A stretch of 64,000 nucleotides of DNA from Chrysoperla carnea (Eukaryota > Arthropoda > Insecta > Neuroptera > Chrysopidae): NCBI RefSeq assembly GCF_905475395.1, contig NC_058337.1:116740368-116804367 (forward strand), written 5' to 3'. Shown here piece after piece: positions 13,431-24,480 of this stretch. The position numbers and the translations under genes were made by a program. Positions within the stretch are counted from its first letter, which is position 1; every line of letters begins with the position of its first letter. Under the pieces are notes generated by a model that worked only from the letters and a program-made list of their open reading frames with translations, was not told where the DNA came from and made no database searches.

Positions 13431-14571
13431 AATAAATTTCGATTTTTGCCCCAATTCCTAGATCAGTTTTTTGTATTTTTAAAATACGTATTTTCGACTA
13501 CCAAGTAGTCATCATCAGTAAGAATTAGCTAGTGAATGTTACTCTTTGCTAATTTGGTGGCGGACTGCACACTGTTACTTTCGTGTTTTTACAATTTATA
13601 CTGTTCACAGTATCTGTCAAATTGTAGTGTCAGTGGCGCTAGCCAATCAACTGCCATCAGTTGACTAGTCTGGCCAATGAGCATGATATTTTTTGACGTT
13701 TAAAATAATAAATTACAAATCAGACCTAAATTAAAAAACTATAAATAAATCATAAAAATAAATAATCATTTATTTTTATAACGTATTGACAATTTTTAGA
13801 AATTCAACCCTGATTTTGCAATTTTTATTAAATCCGAATTTGGAATAGGTCCTTTGTTCAAGTTCATTGCTTCATTACCCATCTTTTGAATGAACAGGTC
13901 AAAGTAGAAGACAAATTATCACAAGATTCAAAGAACATATGGGCCATTTAAAATATGGAAGAATTGAAAAATCATGTGTAGCCGCTCACGTTATCGAAAA
14001 ACGACCACAAAATCGACAAATCAAACCTTAAGCTCCTAAAATCAGTACCCAATCCTTGCGAATTAGACGCTTATGAAAGCATCTTCATTCAAAAGATGGG
14101 TAATGAAGCAATGAACTTGAACAAAGGACCTATTCCAAATTCGGATTTAATAAAAATTGCAAAATCAGGGTTGAATTTCTAAAAATTGTCAATACGTTAT
14201 AAAAATAAATGATTATTTATTTTTATGATTTATTTATAGTTTTTTAATTTAGGTCTGATTTGTAATTTATTATTTTAAACGTCAAAAAATACTTGAATGG
14301 GCTTGCGCACAAGTATCATGCTCATTGGCCAGACTAGTCAACTGATGGCAGTTGATTGGCTAGCGCCACTGACGCTACAATTTGACAGATACTGTGAACA
14401 GTATAAATTGTAAAAACACGAAAGTAACAGTGTGCAGTCCGCCACCAAATTAACAAAGAGTAACATTCACTAGCTAATTCTTACTGATGATGACTACTTG
14501 GTAGTCGAAAATACGTATTTTAAAAATACAAAAAACTGATCTAGGAATTGGGGCAAAAATCGAAATTTATT
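13431..14571. mobile_element. Penelope-like element remnant in a long inverted repeat
   Basis: Arms at 13431-13894 and 14085-14571 are reverse complements at high identity; the right arm has about 22 extra bases near 14292-14314. The outer parts contain CTGATGATGACTACTTGGTA followed by GTCGAAAATACG, a text typical of Penelope-like element ends as I know them. The 190-bp unique centre encodes a GIY-YIG-type fragment (next entry). A diverged relative of the outer part lies at about 47292-47380. Confidence 0.65.
13894..14031 (+). pseudogene. GIY-YIG endonuclease fragment of a Penelope-like element
   Basis: Forty-five codons run between stops. They read TGQSRRQIITRFKEHMGHLK, then a GRIEKSCVAAHVIEK block. 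The pattern G-Q-(S/T)-x-R-x(4)-RF-x-EH...E(K)S-x-A-x-H is the central part of the GIY-YIG domain at the C terminus of Penelope-like reverse transcriptases. The GIY and YIG strands and all of the reverse transcriptase are missing, so it is a relic. The assignment rests on this short motif only. Confidence 0.6.
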
Positions 14572-15996
14572 ACTAAAAAACCTTGAAACATATCAAGTTA
14601 GTTCTTCGATATATTCATTTCAGTGAGTCACCACTGGTTAAAAATAAATTTTTCAAAACCTATCTTCTATGCCATAATGTGGGTGTACAAACTATAAACA
14701 AAATAATTTTAGTTTAAAAACATCACGTTGCATAATAATAAAACTGTTCACTTTAAAACCTCCACCATAATATGAGGAAGGTACCAACCCGTGTGTGTAG
14801 CATGTAGGTCCCATATACAAAATACATATATATTTAATATAATTGGCCGTAAGATGATGATAAATCTGGGAGCCCATGTCTCTCAATTATGTTCTGGGAG
14901 CCTGTAAGTAATAAATCCAAGAACATGTATATTAAGGACGTAAAACTAGAGTGGAGAGGGTAGCAGGAAAAAAGGCGCCTATCTGAGCGAGTCGATTGTT
15001 GCGTACTTTGCACTGCGCATCAAGCTGGCTTTTTTTTCATTTGAAAAATTTCAATTGTTTCAAATCACTTAGACATCCTGATGCACTTTTGTCCTAGTCC
15101 GTCGACCGACAGCGTTTTGGTTAATTCAGAACTAGGCTTTATAAAATAGTGGATAATTCTGATGCCGAATTGATCATATTACTCTTAAAAATGTGAAGCT
15201 ATAAGCAATCAAAGATTGCATTCAAAGGTTTTCCATCTCCTTCCAAAATTTTATATGTAATCCCTATGGCGATACTCACGTAAAACGCCACTAATGGGTA
15301 TCTTCCTCCGTGTTTAATTAGAAATTTTAAACGTTCATATCTTGCATACTAGTAAAGATTTTTACAGACCAACTTCACTTTTCTATTCGTGAAGTGAGAA
15401 TTCTTCATCTGAAATGATAAAAAAATTTAGTCCGATCCCCTATTGTATGAATTTTATTAGGAAGTGAATATTGCAAGTCCTATAAAAGAAATTAATTTAA
15501 AATTAATTTTTGAATAGAAATAATTTTCAGAGACACTTTGAGGCAGAATGGTGATGAGAATGTTCCCCAAATCTATCACACTACCTCACGGTATAATCAT
15601 ATTCCTCATTGCATATCGTATACATGCGATACATGCTTAAACATGCTTGAACAACAATAAATGAATGAAAATGTATCGCAATTTTGATCATAAATCATAT
15701 ACTTATGTACAAAACAAAATATTATATAAAATATTATTTTAGTTTACTTACTTTACTTATACATAGATACTACTAACATAAACATTAAACAAATACAACT
15801 AAACAAAAACAACAACAACCAGCCAGCCAGCCAGCCAGCCCAACGAAACGAAACGATATATATAGAAATGAAAAACCATCTATGATATTTATTTTACATC
15901 ATTTTATTATATACCATATAATGTACGATGGGGTGTAGAAAAAATTGAATCAATTCAAGGATTTTCAAACAGTACATAATTAGGATCATTGCTTTC
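14572..15996. other. intergenic DNA with dispersed repeat fragments
   Basis: No gene is supported. The stretch 15185-15455 ('gctataagcaatcaaag' ... GTGAAGTGAGAATTCTTCAT) has a close relative at 49055-49315. A (CCAG)n microsatellite lies at about 15818-15840. The open frame on the minus strand near 14692-14886 has no supporting motif. Confidence 0.55.
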
Positions 15997-16690
15997 TTCC
16001 GGGAACAGGACTCCACATTCTTGAAGAATGTTAGAGCTAGATTAATTTTTGATCACAAATTTGAAAAGTATGACCCCAATTTAGTAGGATTACATACTTG
16101 CTTCATCAAAATTGGATAAATGATGTGATAGAGCAAAATAAATTTTTTTTATTCCGATGACGTCATAAAGTAAAAAAAATTCGATTTTTTTGGATAATTC
16201 AGGCAAAGATCAGATCTGATTACATTTTTTTTTTTGAAACCCACTAATTTTGAGTCATTCTTTTTAGCTGTGATGTCAATTTTTCGCTTGGTATCACTTA
16301 TGTGCTTAATTCCGAGACCAGGACTGCACATTCTTGAAACCTATTAGTGCAAGGTTAATTTTGGTCACAAATTTAAAAAGTATAGCCCAAATCTAGTAGG
16401 ATAACATACTTGGTTTATCAAAATTGGATAAAATTTGGATGTGATACAGCAAAATTTAATTTTTTGGATTTTGTTGACGTAATCAAGTTAAAAAGTTCGA
16501 TTTTTTTGATAACACGGGAAAATTTGATCCGATCTTATTGGAATTTTTTTTGAAACCCACTAATTTTGGGCCATTCTTTTCAGCTGTGATGTCAATTTTT
16601 CGCTAGCTATCACGTATGTGCTTACTTCCGGGACCAGGATTCCACATTCTGGAAACCTCTTAGAGGGAGCTTGGTGTTCTTGATCAAAAT
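15997..16690 (+). repeat. ~313-bp tandem repeat, two full units plus a partial third
   Basis: The block TTCCGGGAACAGGACT and its variants, each followed by CCACATTCT or GCACATTCT, occur at 15997, 16310 and 16626, giving periods of 313 and 316 bp. Each unit also contains 'catcaaaattggataaa', a GA(C)GT(C/A)AT block and 'gaaacccactaatttt'. A related array lies inverted at 48655-49030. An open frame crossing the unit boundary is not a gene. Confidence 0.75.
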
Positions 16691-17178
16691 TAACAATATG
16701 GTACTTTTTAATACCTTTAATGAACAGCGAATATATTAATAATAATTACAATTTTAATCCAATTTTGTTTGTATTACTCGGTTTTATTAATTATCAACTA
16801 AATTTCGATTTTGGAGGTTAATCAGTTCCTTATGCAAAATACCCCAATATCATTTAGGAGAGTTCCTTGTTTTGCTCGGAAACATAGAGAAAAATCAATA
16901 CTTTAATTTGATACTCTATCGTTTGAATAAAACAAAACTTTATCAATTAAATGTACTCTTTAATGTAAAATGACACGATTATGGCAACCCTCCACCATTT
17001 GCCTATACTCTTATGTTGAATAATATCAGTATTTAAATTTTCATCAAAATTGTTGGAGCCGATCTCGATATATATAAGGCGCAACCTAAATACTTTCTAC
17101 CGGAAGGGGTGAGAATGCAGCTTTTGCAGGCGGATATTGAGCTAGACCAACTAGAAACAGAAAACAATGGAATGTACT

Positions 17179-17219
17179 AGGAGAGGCCTTTGCCCAGGAA
17201 GTAGGATGGCTAAGGCTGA
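17179..17219 (+). mobile_element. non-LTR retrotransposon 3'-end scrap
   Basis: The text AGGAGAGGCCTTTGCCCAGG followed by AAGTAGGATGGCTAAGGCTGA resembles the end of the coding region of insect LINEs, where 'gaggcctttgcccagcagtggga' precedes a short 3' UTR. Upstream sequence (17100-17178) contains a degraded 'gagctagaccaactagaaac' stretch but no frame remains. Family assignment is from memory of that motif. Confidence 0.5.
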
Positions 17220-19483
17220 CTATTATTACGGCATTCAGATTTAAGAACAAGATTCTGAATCGTTATATTTCGAAATATACGCCAGTGAAAATTAACGCAG
17301 TATGCTAAAAATGTTATCGGAGGGATGGATTCTAACAATCGACTTGAGTAGTTTCATTTTTTTTTATTATTTACATACATACATACATTTTCTTTTTGTA
17401 TATATGCTTGCCTATATTGTTGGATGATGAATACAGAGCTTGTGTACACATAAATATTACTTGACCAATACGCTCACTAGGTATACATCTGCTACCATCG
17501 GCATCATATCTGTTACCAATCTGCCGGCTACCAATACTCTACACACACTTTTCTTTTGTTTCATTCAACATATAAAAATAATAAAATTAAAAACTTTTTT
17601 TTTCTTTTTTGTTTAAATTAGTTTATTTATATTCCGACTTCCTACGCCTTATTCGTTTGCCTCTGTGTAAGTTAGTTAATCTCTAATGAATTCAAACTGT
17701 CATGTGATAAATTTAATTATATTTGATATGTGTATTAATCTTTAAAACAAATTTAAATGACATTTATTTAATTTTGTTAGCGCGTAATGATGCGAACGAA
17801 ATGATTACTAAACGAAACGATGCGAACGATGGTTATCACTCGTTCTGTATGTATGTTTGTAACCTTTTGCCTATAATATTTACTATTTGGTGTCGAGCAA
17901 GTTGTTCATGTTCATGTTTATTTCATTTGACTTTATTCAAAGTCTTGGGTGATTTCTTATATTCATTTTATTCCAATTTTCTAACCTTCCACGCACAAAT
18001 GCACAGCTTTCGGCTATAAAATATAATAAATAGGGATTATCGATGATTTTTTTTTGCTTTAATTAAAGCTCATTCATGTAGCATACAAGATAGAAAAATT
18101 ATTTTTTGAATAGCTATAGAAACAATCAAGATAAAAGCCATCAAAGATTTGTATCTCTTTCTAGTAAAACAAAATTTAGCATGTTCTTATGAAAAATCTC
18201 TAATATCCATTTTTTTGTCATATCTTTTACGCTATTTTCATATTTTGTTAAAAAATGGGAAAAAAATCAAAATGTCTGATATCGAAGTAATCTGGTAAGC
18301 GGCAGAAATTTTTTTCAGTTTTTCCTTTTTTTTACTGAAGTTTTTGGGAATTCTCCCACTCTTTATTCAAATTACCGTCATACTGCCAGCCGCGGTGTTT
18401 GCCACTTTTTTTTCATAACCATGAACAATAAAATCGCATTTGAGTTTCTCCAGTTAGGATGCACTTTTTCCGTTTTTCTTCAACCCCCCCCTTCCGAAAC
18501 CGGGATAAAGTTTTGCCTGCTACTATTTTTCCCCATTTATAAAAAATGGATGCTTTGACTTATCGCGTTGCTTCCTGACGGTAAGAATCCACTTTTTCCC
18601 CAGATTTCTACACCCTCTATGTCCTATGAAAAAAAATGCACCACATCGACTCAGGAGCTTATTTTTTACTCGGCCAATAGTTAGGGTTTATGGATTTTTT
18701 TTTTAAGTGCCATATCCTAGAATAATATAAAATAGGCTTAATTTCTTCCTCAAACTTTGGTTACCCTTACAACACCCGGTATATCATATGTAATTTAACA
18801 TTTAGTATTCAACTAGTGACTTTAGTGCACTAATTCATTTATATTGCATAAAAACATACTCTGTTGAAACGACGTCAAGTATACATATAAGACAGCAAAA
18901 AATTGTGCAAGGTTACTACTTCAATTTAAAAAAAACTGTAACCTCCCATTCCCATAGAAGTTTTCATTACGTTATTGATTATTTTCCCAAGTTTTCTTCG
19001 AGGGGGCACTCTTGAAGAAGGCAATAGGCAATCTTGTAAATATGCATGAAACTTATCTTTATTGGATAAATCACACACTTACAGCTTTACAACTTCACAT
19101 ATACCTTAGCAATTTTGTATATTTTGAGGAAGCCATCGAAAAAGCTTGTAAATTGAGTTTTTTAAGTTTTTTTGCAACTTGGTTATTCATTTTTTATACT
19201 ACTAACTTCCTATGGGCTAAACAGTACACGTTTGCATATATATTAAGAAAATACCTCAAAAAAGAAAAGGCTATGTTTGTTTGAGCTATTTGCAGCTTTC
19301 AGGCACTCCCAACCCACACGCCTGGTGAAATTAACATGAAAATTACTTGAATTGTTCGCTATAAGTGTGTTTAGAAATTGTCATTATTTTTGCGCCATCT
19401 GCCATTTGATGAATTATTCCTGCAGTTGTAACTTGAACCACGACTTATTGATTCAGTCAATATAGACTAAAAAAAGGCCGGAC
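17220..19483. other. AT-rich intergenic DNA, no gene seen
   Basis: No exon is supported. The stretch 18052-18085 ('gctttaattaaagctcattc' then ATGTA) recurs near 49882-49912, marking another dispersed repeat. Open frames near 17723-18019 and 19012-19284 lack family resemblance, splice context and codon character. Confidence 0.5.
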
Positions 19484-20421
19484 CTGGAAAAAATTACAAT
19501 ACTGACTCTGAGGTTATAGATCGTTAGGGGGGCATGTAAATAACTTTAAAAAAAATTAAGAGAATTTTTCGTTCCGCTGTTTTTGAGAAAATCCAAAAAA
19601 ATGGGAAAAAAAAATTTGGAATGCGTTTTTCTCGGAATCTATTGGTTTAAGGGAAAAGTTTTTCAAATAAAAAATGTAGAAGACATTGTCAGCTACATTT
19701 TATGTCATTGGAGCAACGTCATACGAGTTAAATTACAAAAAGCAGGTGGCGTTAAAGTATCAAAAAAGGGTTTTTCACGATTTTCATTAAGAAAAAATGA
19801 TGTTTTTGTAAAAGTGTAAATGAGAAAGTTGTTTGACTCAAAATTAGCTTCAACTTTTATTTAAACAATTTTTATGAAAACTTATCGTTTCCGAGCTATA
19901 GTAAAACAATGTATGTTTAAAATAAACCAAGAAAATAAAAAGGAAATCAAGTACTCCTTTTCAAAATTTTAAAAAACTTAACTTTCAGATTTTTCAGCAA
20001 GCTGTATTTCAAAAACGGTAAGTTTTACAAAAAAATTGTTTAAATAAAAGTTCAAGCTAATTTTGAGTCAAACAACTTTTTCATTTACACTTTTACAAAA
20101 AAATCATTTTTTCTTAATGAAAACCGTGGAAAACCCTTTTTTTGATACTTTAACGCCACCTACTTTTTGTAATTTAACTCGTATGACGTTGCTCCAATGA
20201 CATAAAATGTAGCTGACAGTGTCTTCTACATTTTTTATTTGAAAAACTTTTCCCTTAAACCAATAGATTCCGAGAAAAACGCATTCCAAATTTTTTTTTC
20301 CCATTTTTTTGGATTTTCTCAAAAACAGCGGAACGAAAAATTCTCTTAATTTTTTTTAAAGTTATTTACATGCCCCCCTAACGATCTATAACCTCAGAGT
20401 CAGTATTGTAATTTTTTCCAG
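19484..20421. repeat. long foldback with ~410-bp inverted arms and a 120-bp loop
   Basis: Left arm 19484-19890 and right arm 20011-20421 are reverse complements with few differences (for example GGTGGCGTTAAAGTATC versus its complement, and a GTTAGGGGGGCATGT block in both). The loop is about 120 bp. Both arms contain the same open frame in opposite directions, which follows from the symmetry and does not indicate two genes. Either a foldback/MITE-type element or a recently duplicated inverted segment fits; a transcript through it would fold into a ~400-bp hairpin. Confidence 0.8.
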
Positions 20422-20807
20422 TCAAAATGCCAGATTTACTGTACCATATTATCTACAAACATATTACATTAGAATGGAATAACATTACATTATAATGAAA
20501 TATTACGAATATAAAAATGAAATTATAATTAGACAGACGAAAGGTATTAAACTATTTAAACATCACAAAATGTTTTGACATTAGATTTAATTAAACTAGT
20601 GTTTTGTTGGTGTAGTATTTAGTAATAGGCTTTCGGCATTTTCACTTTATCTATGTAGGTAGGTAGGTAACTATCTATTACATACGTACGACGTAGGTAC
20701 AGTACCTACTAGAAAGGTAGGTTGTAATATAACGTCATATCATAATTTACACTAATCATTAATGAATTAAAATAGAATTTCTTTCCATATGTTATGTTTT
20801 ATATTAT

Positions 20808-22160
20808 ACTAGCTGGGAACTACCCGCTTTGCTGGGCAACATCCCCACTTGCACCCCTCCCTCCACATTTCCTTGCGTTGGATAACAGTTTTGTAATGTA
20901 CACGTCATGCTCTTTTATTTGATACCCCACTTAGGTATATTTGTAAATATTCGATATTTCCTTCCCACTTTCTCGCTACACCTTTCTACCCTCCGAAGGT
21001 TAAAAAAATTTCTAAATGTAATTTGAAACATTCTGACCAAGTTTTGAACTATTAAAAGCCATAATTGAAAAATATGAATTTTTTATTCATGAACACCCCC
21101 GCAACCCCCCTTGTGGGTGGAATTTCGTAAAATCCGTTCTTAGCTGACCTCTACTTGGCAAAAGGAATATTCCTGCCAAATTTCAAGTCTCTAGGTCTTA
21201 TAGTTCCAGAGATATCGTGATGAGTGACTATCTATATCTATAGAAAGTCTCCTATATATTTATAGAAGATAAATTACCTAGCAGATACCTGCCCGCTTTG
21301 CTGGGCAATTTTTCCATTTGAAAACAAAGACTGTCACGTTATAGCCCTCACTTATCCTCCCTTTTGTTCACAATTTTATGGATTTTAATTTTTTGGTGAG
21401 GAATTATCTTTTTAGAAAATGAAAATGAAGTTTCATCAATTTCAAAAATCGGATGCATTTGATGACTGGTCGAATAGTTTTTGAGATACGAACTAAAATC
21501 GATCCAAATATTGCGATATCTCAGAAACTCTTGATCCAATCATTAAATTATCCGGATTTTTATACTTTTTGGATCAAAATTACCCCATCCACTAAGTTTC
21601 ATCAAATTCCAAACCAAAAATTTTTTTGCGATTTTCTGGATTTTATCAAAGGGGTACCCCTTAAAAAAATTCCAAATAATCGAAAAATTTTTTTGGCCTC
21701 CAATTTCGATAAAACTTAGTATATAAGGTAATTTTGACCCAAAAATTGCAAAAATCGGGTGCATTTGATGACTGGTCGAATAGTTTTTGAGATACGGACT
21801 AAAATCGGTCCAAATATCGCGATATCTCAGAAACTCTGGATCCAATCATTAAATTAACATTAATGTTAAAAAATTAAGAACTTAGTATATAAGAAAATTT
21901 TGACTCAAAAAGTACACAAATCAGGTTCATTTGCAAAATAAAAGCTTTTTCTGTAAAAACACTTAACAATTAATACTACTTGCTGAAAACAAACACCAAA
22001 ATCACCTGACAAATACAAAAAAAAAATATCCAATATACTGCCCCAAAAATCTCATCCAAAAAATACCCCCTCCCACCATGCTATACGTATACGAATTTTC
22101 ATCAAAATCATTAGAGTCAATCCCGAGATATGCAGTATATATAAAAGAATTTCTCGCTTA
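20808..22160 (+). repeat. cluster of degenerate repeats with two '...cccgctttgctgggcaa' motifs and ~306-bp tandem units
   Basis: ACTAGCTGGGAAC-TACCCGCTTTGCTGGGCAAC at 20808-20840 recurs as CCTAGCAGATACCTG-CCCGCTTTGCTGGGCAA at 21277-21308. Further in, GCATTTGATGACTGGTCGAA occurs at 21455 and 21761, giving two units of about 306 bp that also share 'gatatctcagaaactc' and 'gatccaatcattaaatta'. The mirrored open frames on both strands here are by-products of these repeats. Confidence 0.65.
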
Positions 22161-23820
22161 AGTGTTTAAGGTGCAAGAAGATAAGGTGCTGACTAAATCA
22201 CGTACAGTTTCCCCAGAGAGCCGAAATACAAATTTATTTTAATACTGGTTCAGGGAACAAACGTAACTTCATTATTATTTCTAACATATCCACAAAAACA
22301 TACTAAACATACTCACAAAAAAAGAGCACGATTTACCATTATCGCATCCGAAACGTGGACGTGACAGGATTTGTTTATTTTATTGATAAAAACAAAATTG
22401 AAACGTCATACGTACGTCGCAGTTCACGTTATAACTAATTCTCCTCTCAAGTATGTTTCAGCCAGATAAACCTCCCTCCCCTTCTGGTTAGAGATATAAG
22501 CGGCACGCACAATTACCCACTTCGCTCAATAACCCCAAATTGCTGCCTCCCTAGATATCTCTATCAATAAAAAGAGTTTTAGACAATAAAACCATAATTT
22601 CATTAAGAATGTCTATTTATTAAAAATGAAATAATACAGTTTAAAACAAAAATATACGAAAATCTCTTAGGGTACACGATTATTGTGTGTCTAATGATGA
22701 ATCCTCTTTGTTTAATCGTTTTATTATCAGTTTTATGAAAAACAAAATCATTCAATTAAAATCAATGTCTTTGATAATTTTGATGTAATCTTTTGACCAT
22801 ATAATTAATAATTGCACATAAAATTTCATAATACGATTAAACCAAATTTATCAAAAAAGAATGAAAATCGCAGTTGAAACATCGATTGAGTAAAATGATT
22901 TAAGTATTTTTCATAAAACAGAAAATATCAAGATTAATTAGTAAAATCTTTTGATTATTTCTTATTTCTTTGGATATCTTATGTAACTTTTTTTCTTAAG
23001 GAGTTATTTACAAATATCGGTATCAAGAACGAAGAAAAACAGATAGCGAAAGCTTGAAGCTATTTGGGGTCCTGCTTCATCCAAATGTTAAACCATCATT
23101 CCAAATGTGCCCAAGTACAAAAGCATATATATAGCGGCAGTTATTTTCTTTTTATATATTATGTTGAACAAAGATTGGCGATCGGAGGTTGTGAATAATA
23201 ATTTCTAAAAACAAAAAAGATAAGATTTTATTAAAGTTTCGTTTCAAGAAAAATAAAATTTATTCAAAAATCATCCTAAAAAACAGTTATCTTTCAAATT
23301 TATTCTTTCTGTATCATAAAAAAATTTTTATAATATTTTGGTAGAAAACTCGAGGGCCGAAAATTTAAATCCTGCTGTCTATTCTAAACAACAAAATATT
23401 TATAAAAAAAACCATATTTTTGCGATATTTTTCAAACTAGCTATTCAGAGTATCTCATTTGAGTTCATCAATATATTCAAATATTTTCAAAGACTGTGTC
23501 CAATATCAAGATCTCTTCAGAAAAAGTTATCCCTATTCGTAAGTAAGCGATTATGAGCCTATGATAGCTTACCAATCGAAAAGTGTACATAGGCTTTTTT
23601 TAATTAAATAAATTTTAATAATTTTTTTCGTAGAACGATTTTTTGCAGGCTAGCCTATTATTGGCGTGATTAAATTATCCTTCTTTATATTTCCACTTAT
23701 ACGAATTTCGATTAGTTAATAGACAGTATGAACAGATGTAAGTTAATAGAGGTACTATACCAATCTGTTAACCAATCAAAATTCGTACCAGACAAAAGAT
23801 AATTTAATTACGACAAGTGA
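22161..23820. other. AT-rich intergenic DNA, no gene seen
   Basis: I see no supportable exon. The end of the segment (about 23600-23820) is the intact version of the repeat that the LTR element at 12.0-13.3 kb interrupted. The open frame near 23338-23556 has no recognisable motif. Confidence 0.5.
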
Positions 23821-24480
23821 AAACAAACAATTGGCTGAATTAATTGTTGAAATACCATGCATAGTCAGAGTTGATTTCTTTATCATATAACACATCGCAC
23901 ATGTGACACATACATATCTGATATTCAAGTATGGTACATACTATAAAATTTCCGCCTAATTGGCGGCCTCACGGGTAAACAGTGATGTTTACCAAAAAAT
24001 GTTTCCAGCAAAAGTTGTTTATTTTTTATTAAGGAACATTTTTTAAATTTAAGCTTTTGTTCTATCTCTAACGGTTTACAAGATGGATCCTACGGACCCA
24101 AGACCCAATTGACCTATGATGCTCATTTACGAACTCGACCTCGCATTTTACGTCCTGAGTACGCTGTAAAAATTTCAGCTCGATTTCTTTTTTCGTTTTT
24201 GAGTTATCGTGTCCGCAGACGGACGGACGGACAACCGGAAATGGACTAATTAGGTGATTCTATGAACACCTTTAGCAAAATTTTGTGCGTGGCATCAATA
24301 TTTTTAAGCGTTACAAACTTGGGACTAAACTTAGTATACCTTGCATATTACATATATGCATGGTATAAAAATAATGGTTTAGGCTTGCCGACAAAAAAAA
24401 TTCATGAAAAAATGATAAAAATTACTTATAATGCTATAAAAACCGATAGAAAAACTGATAGGAGTATTTAAAAATCAATA
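23821..24480 (+). repeat. dispersed ~600-bp repeat, copy 1
   Basis: Ordered blocks are AACAATTGGCTGAATTAATT, GGGTAAACAGTGATGTTTAC, 'gttctatctctaacggttta', GACCCAATTGACC, (ACGG)3 followed by ACAACCGGAAATGG, 'attaggtgattctatgaaca' and 'gcgttacaaacttgggacta'. The same order occurs inverted at 51.19-51.79 kb and direct at 54.83-55.45 kb. Because all three copies keep the same text, the 69-residue open frame at 24262-24471 is part of the repeat and not a host gene. Confidence 0.8.

Noticed and set aside
15997..16690. CRISPR-like array
   Set aside because: Unit length is about 313 bp with only two full copies and no short direct-repeat/spacer alternation; the sequence is eukaryotic intergenic repeat DNA.
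19583..20322. Pair of near-identical 72-78 residue open frames in opposite orientation
   Set aside because: They mirror each other because they lie in the two arms of the foldback. Composition is low-complexity Lys-rich with no splice or motif support.
21348..21845. Similar open frames on both strands
   Set aside because: Explained by the ~306-bp tandem repeat; the two minus-strand frames are the same unit read twice.
24262..24471. 69-residue frame with a hydrophobic, membrane-like start
   Set aside because: It lies entirely in a dispersed repeat whose other copies at 51.2 and 54.8 kb do not keep the frame.
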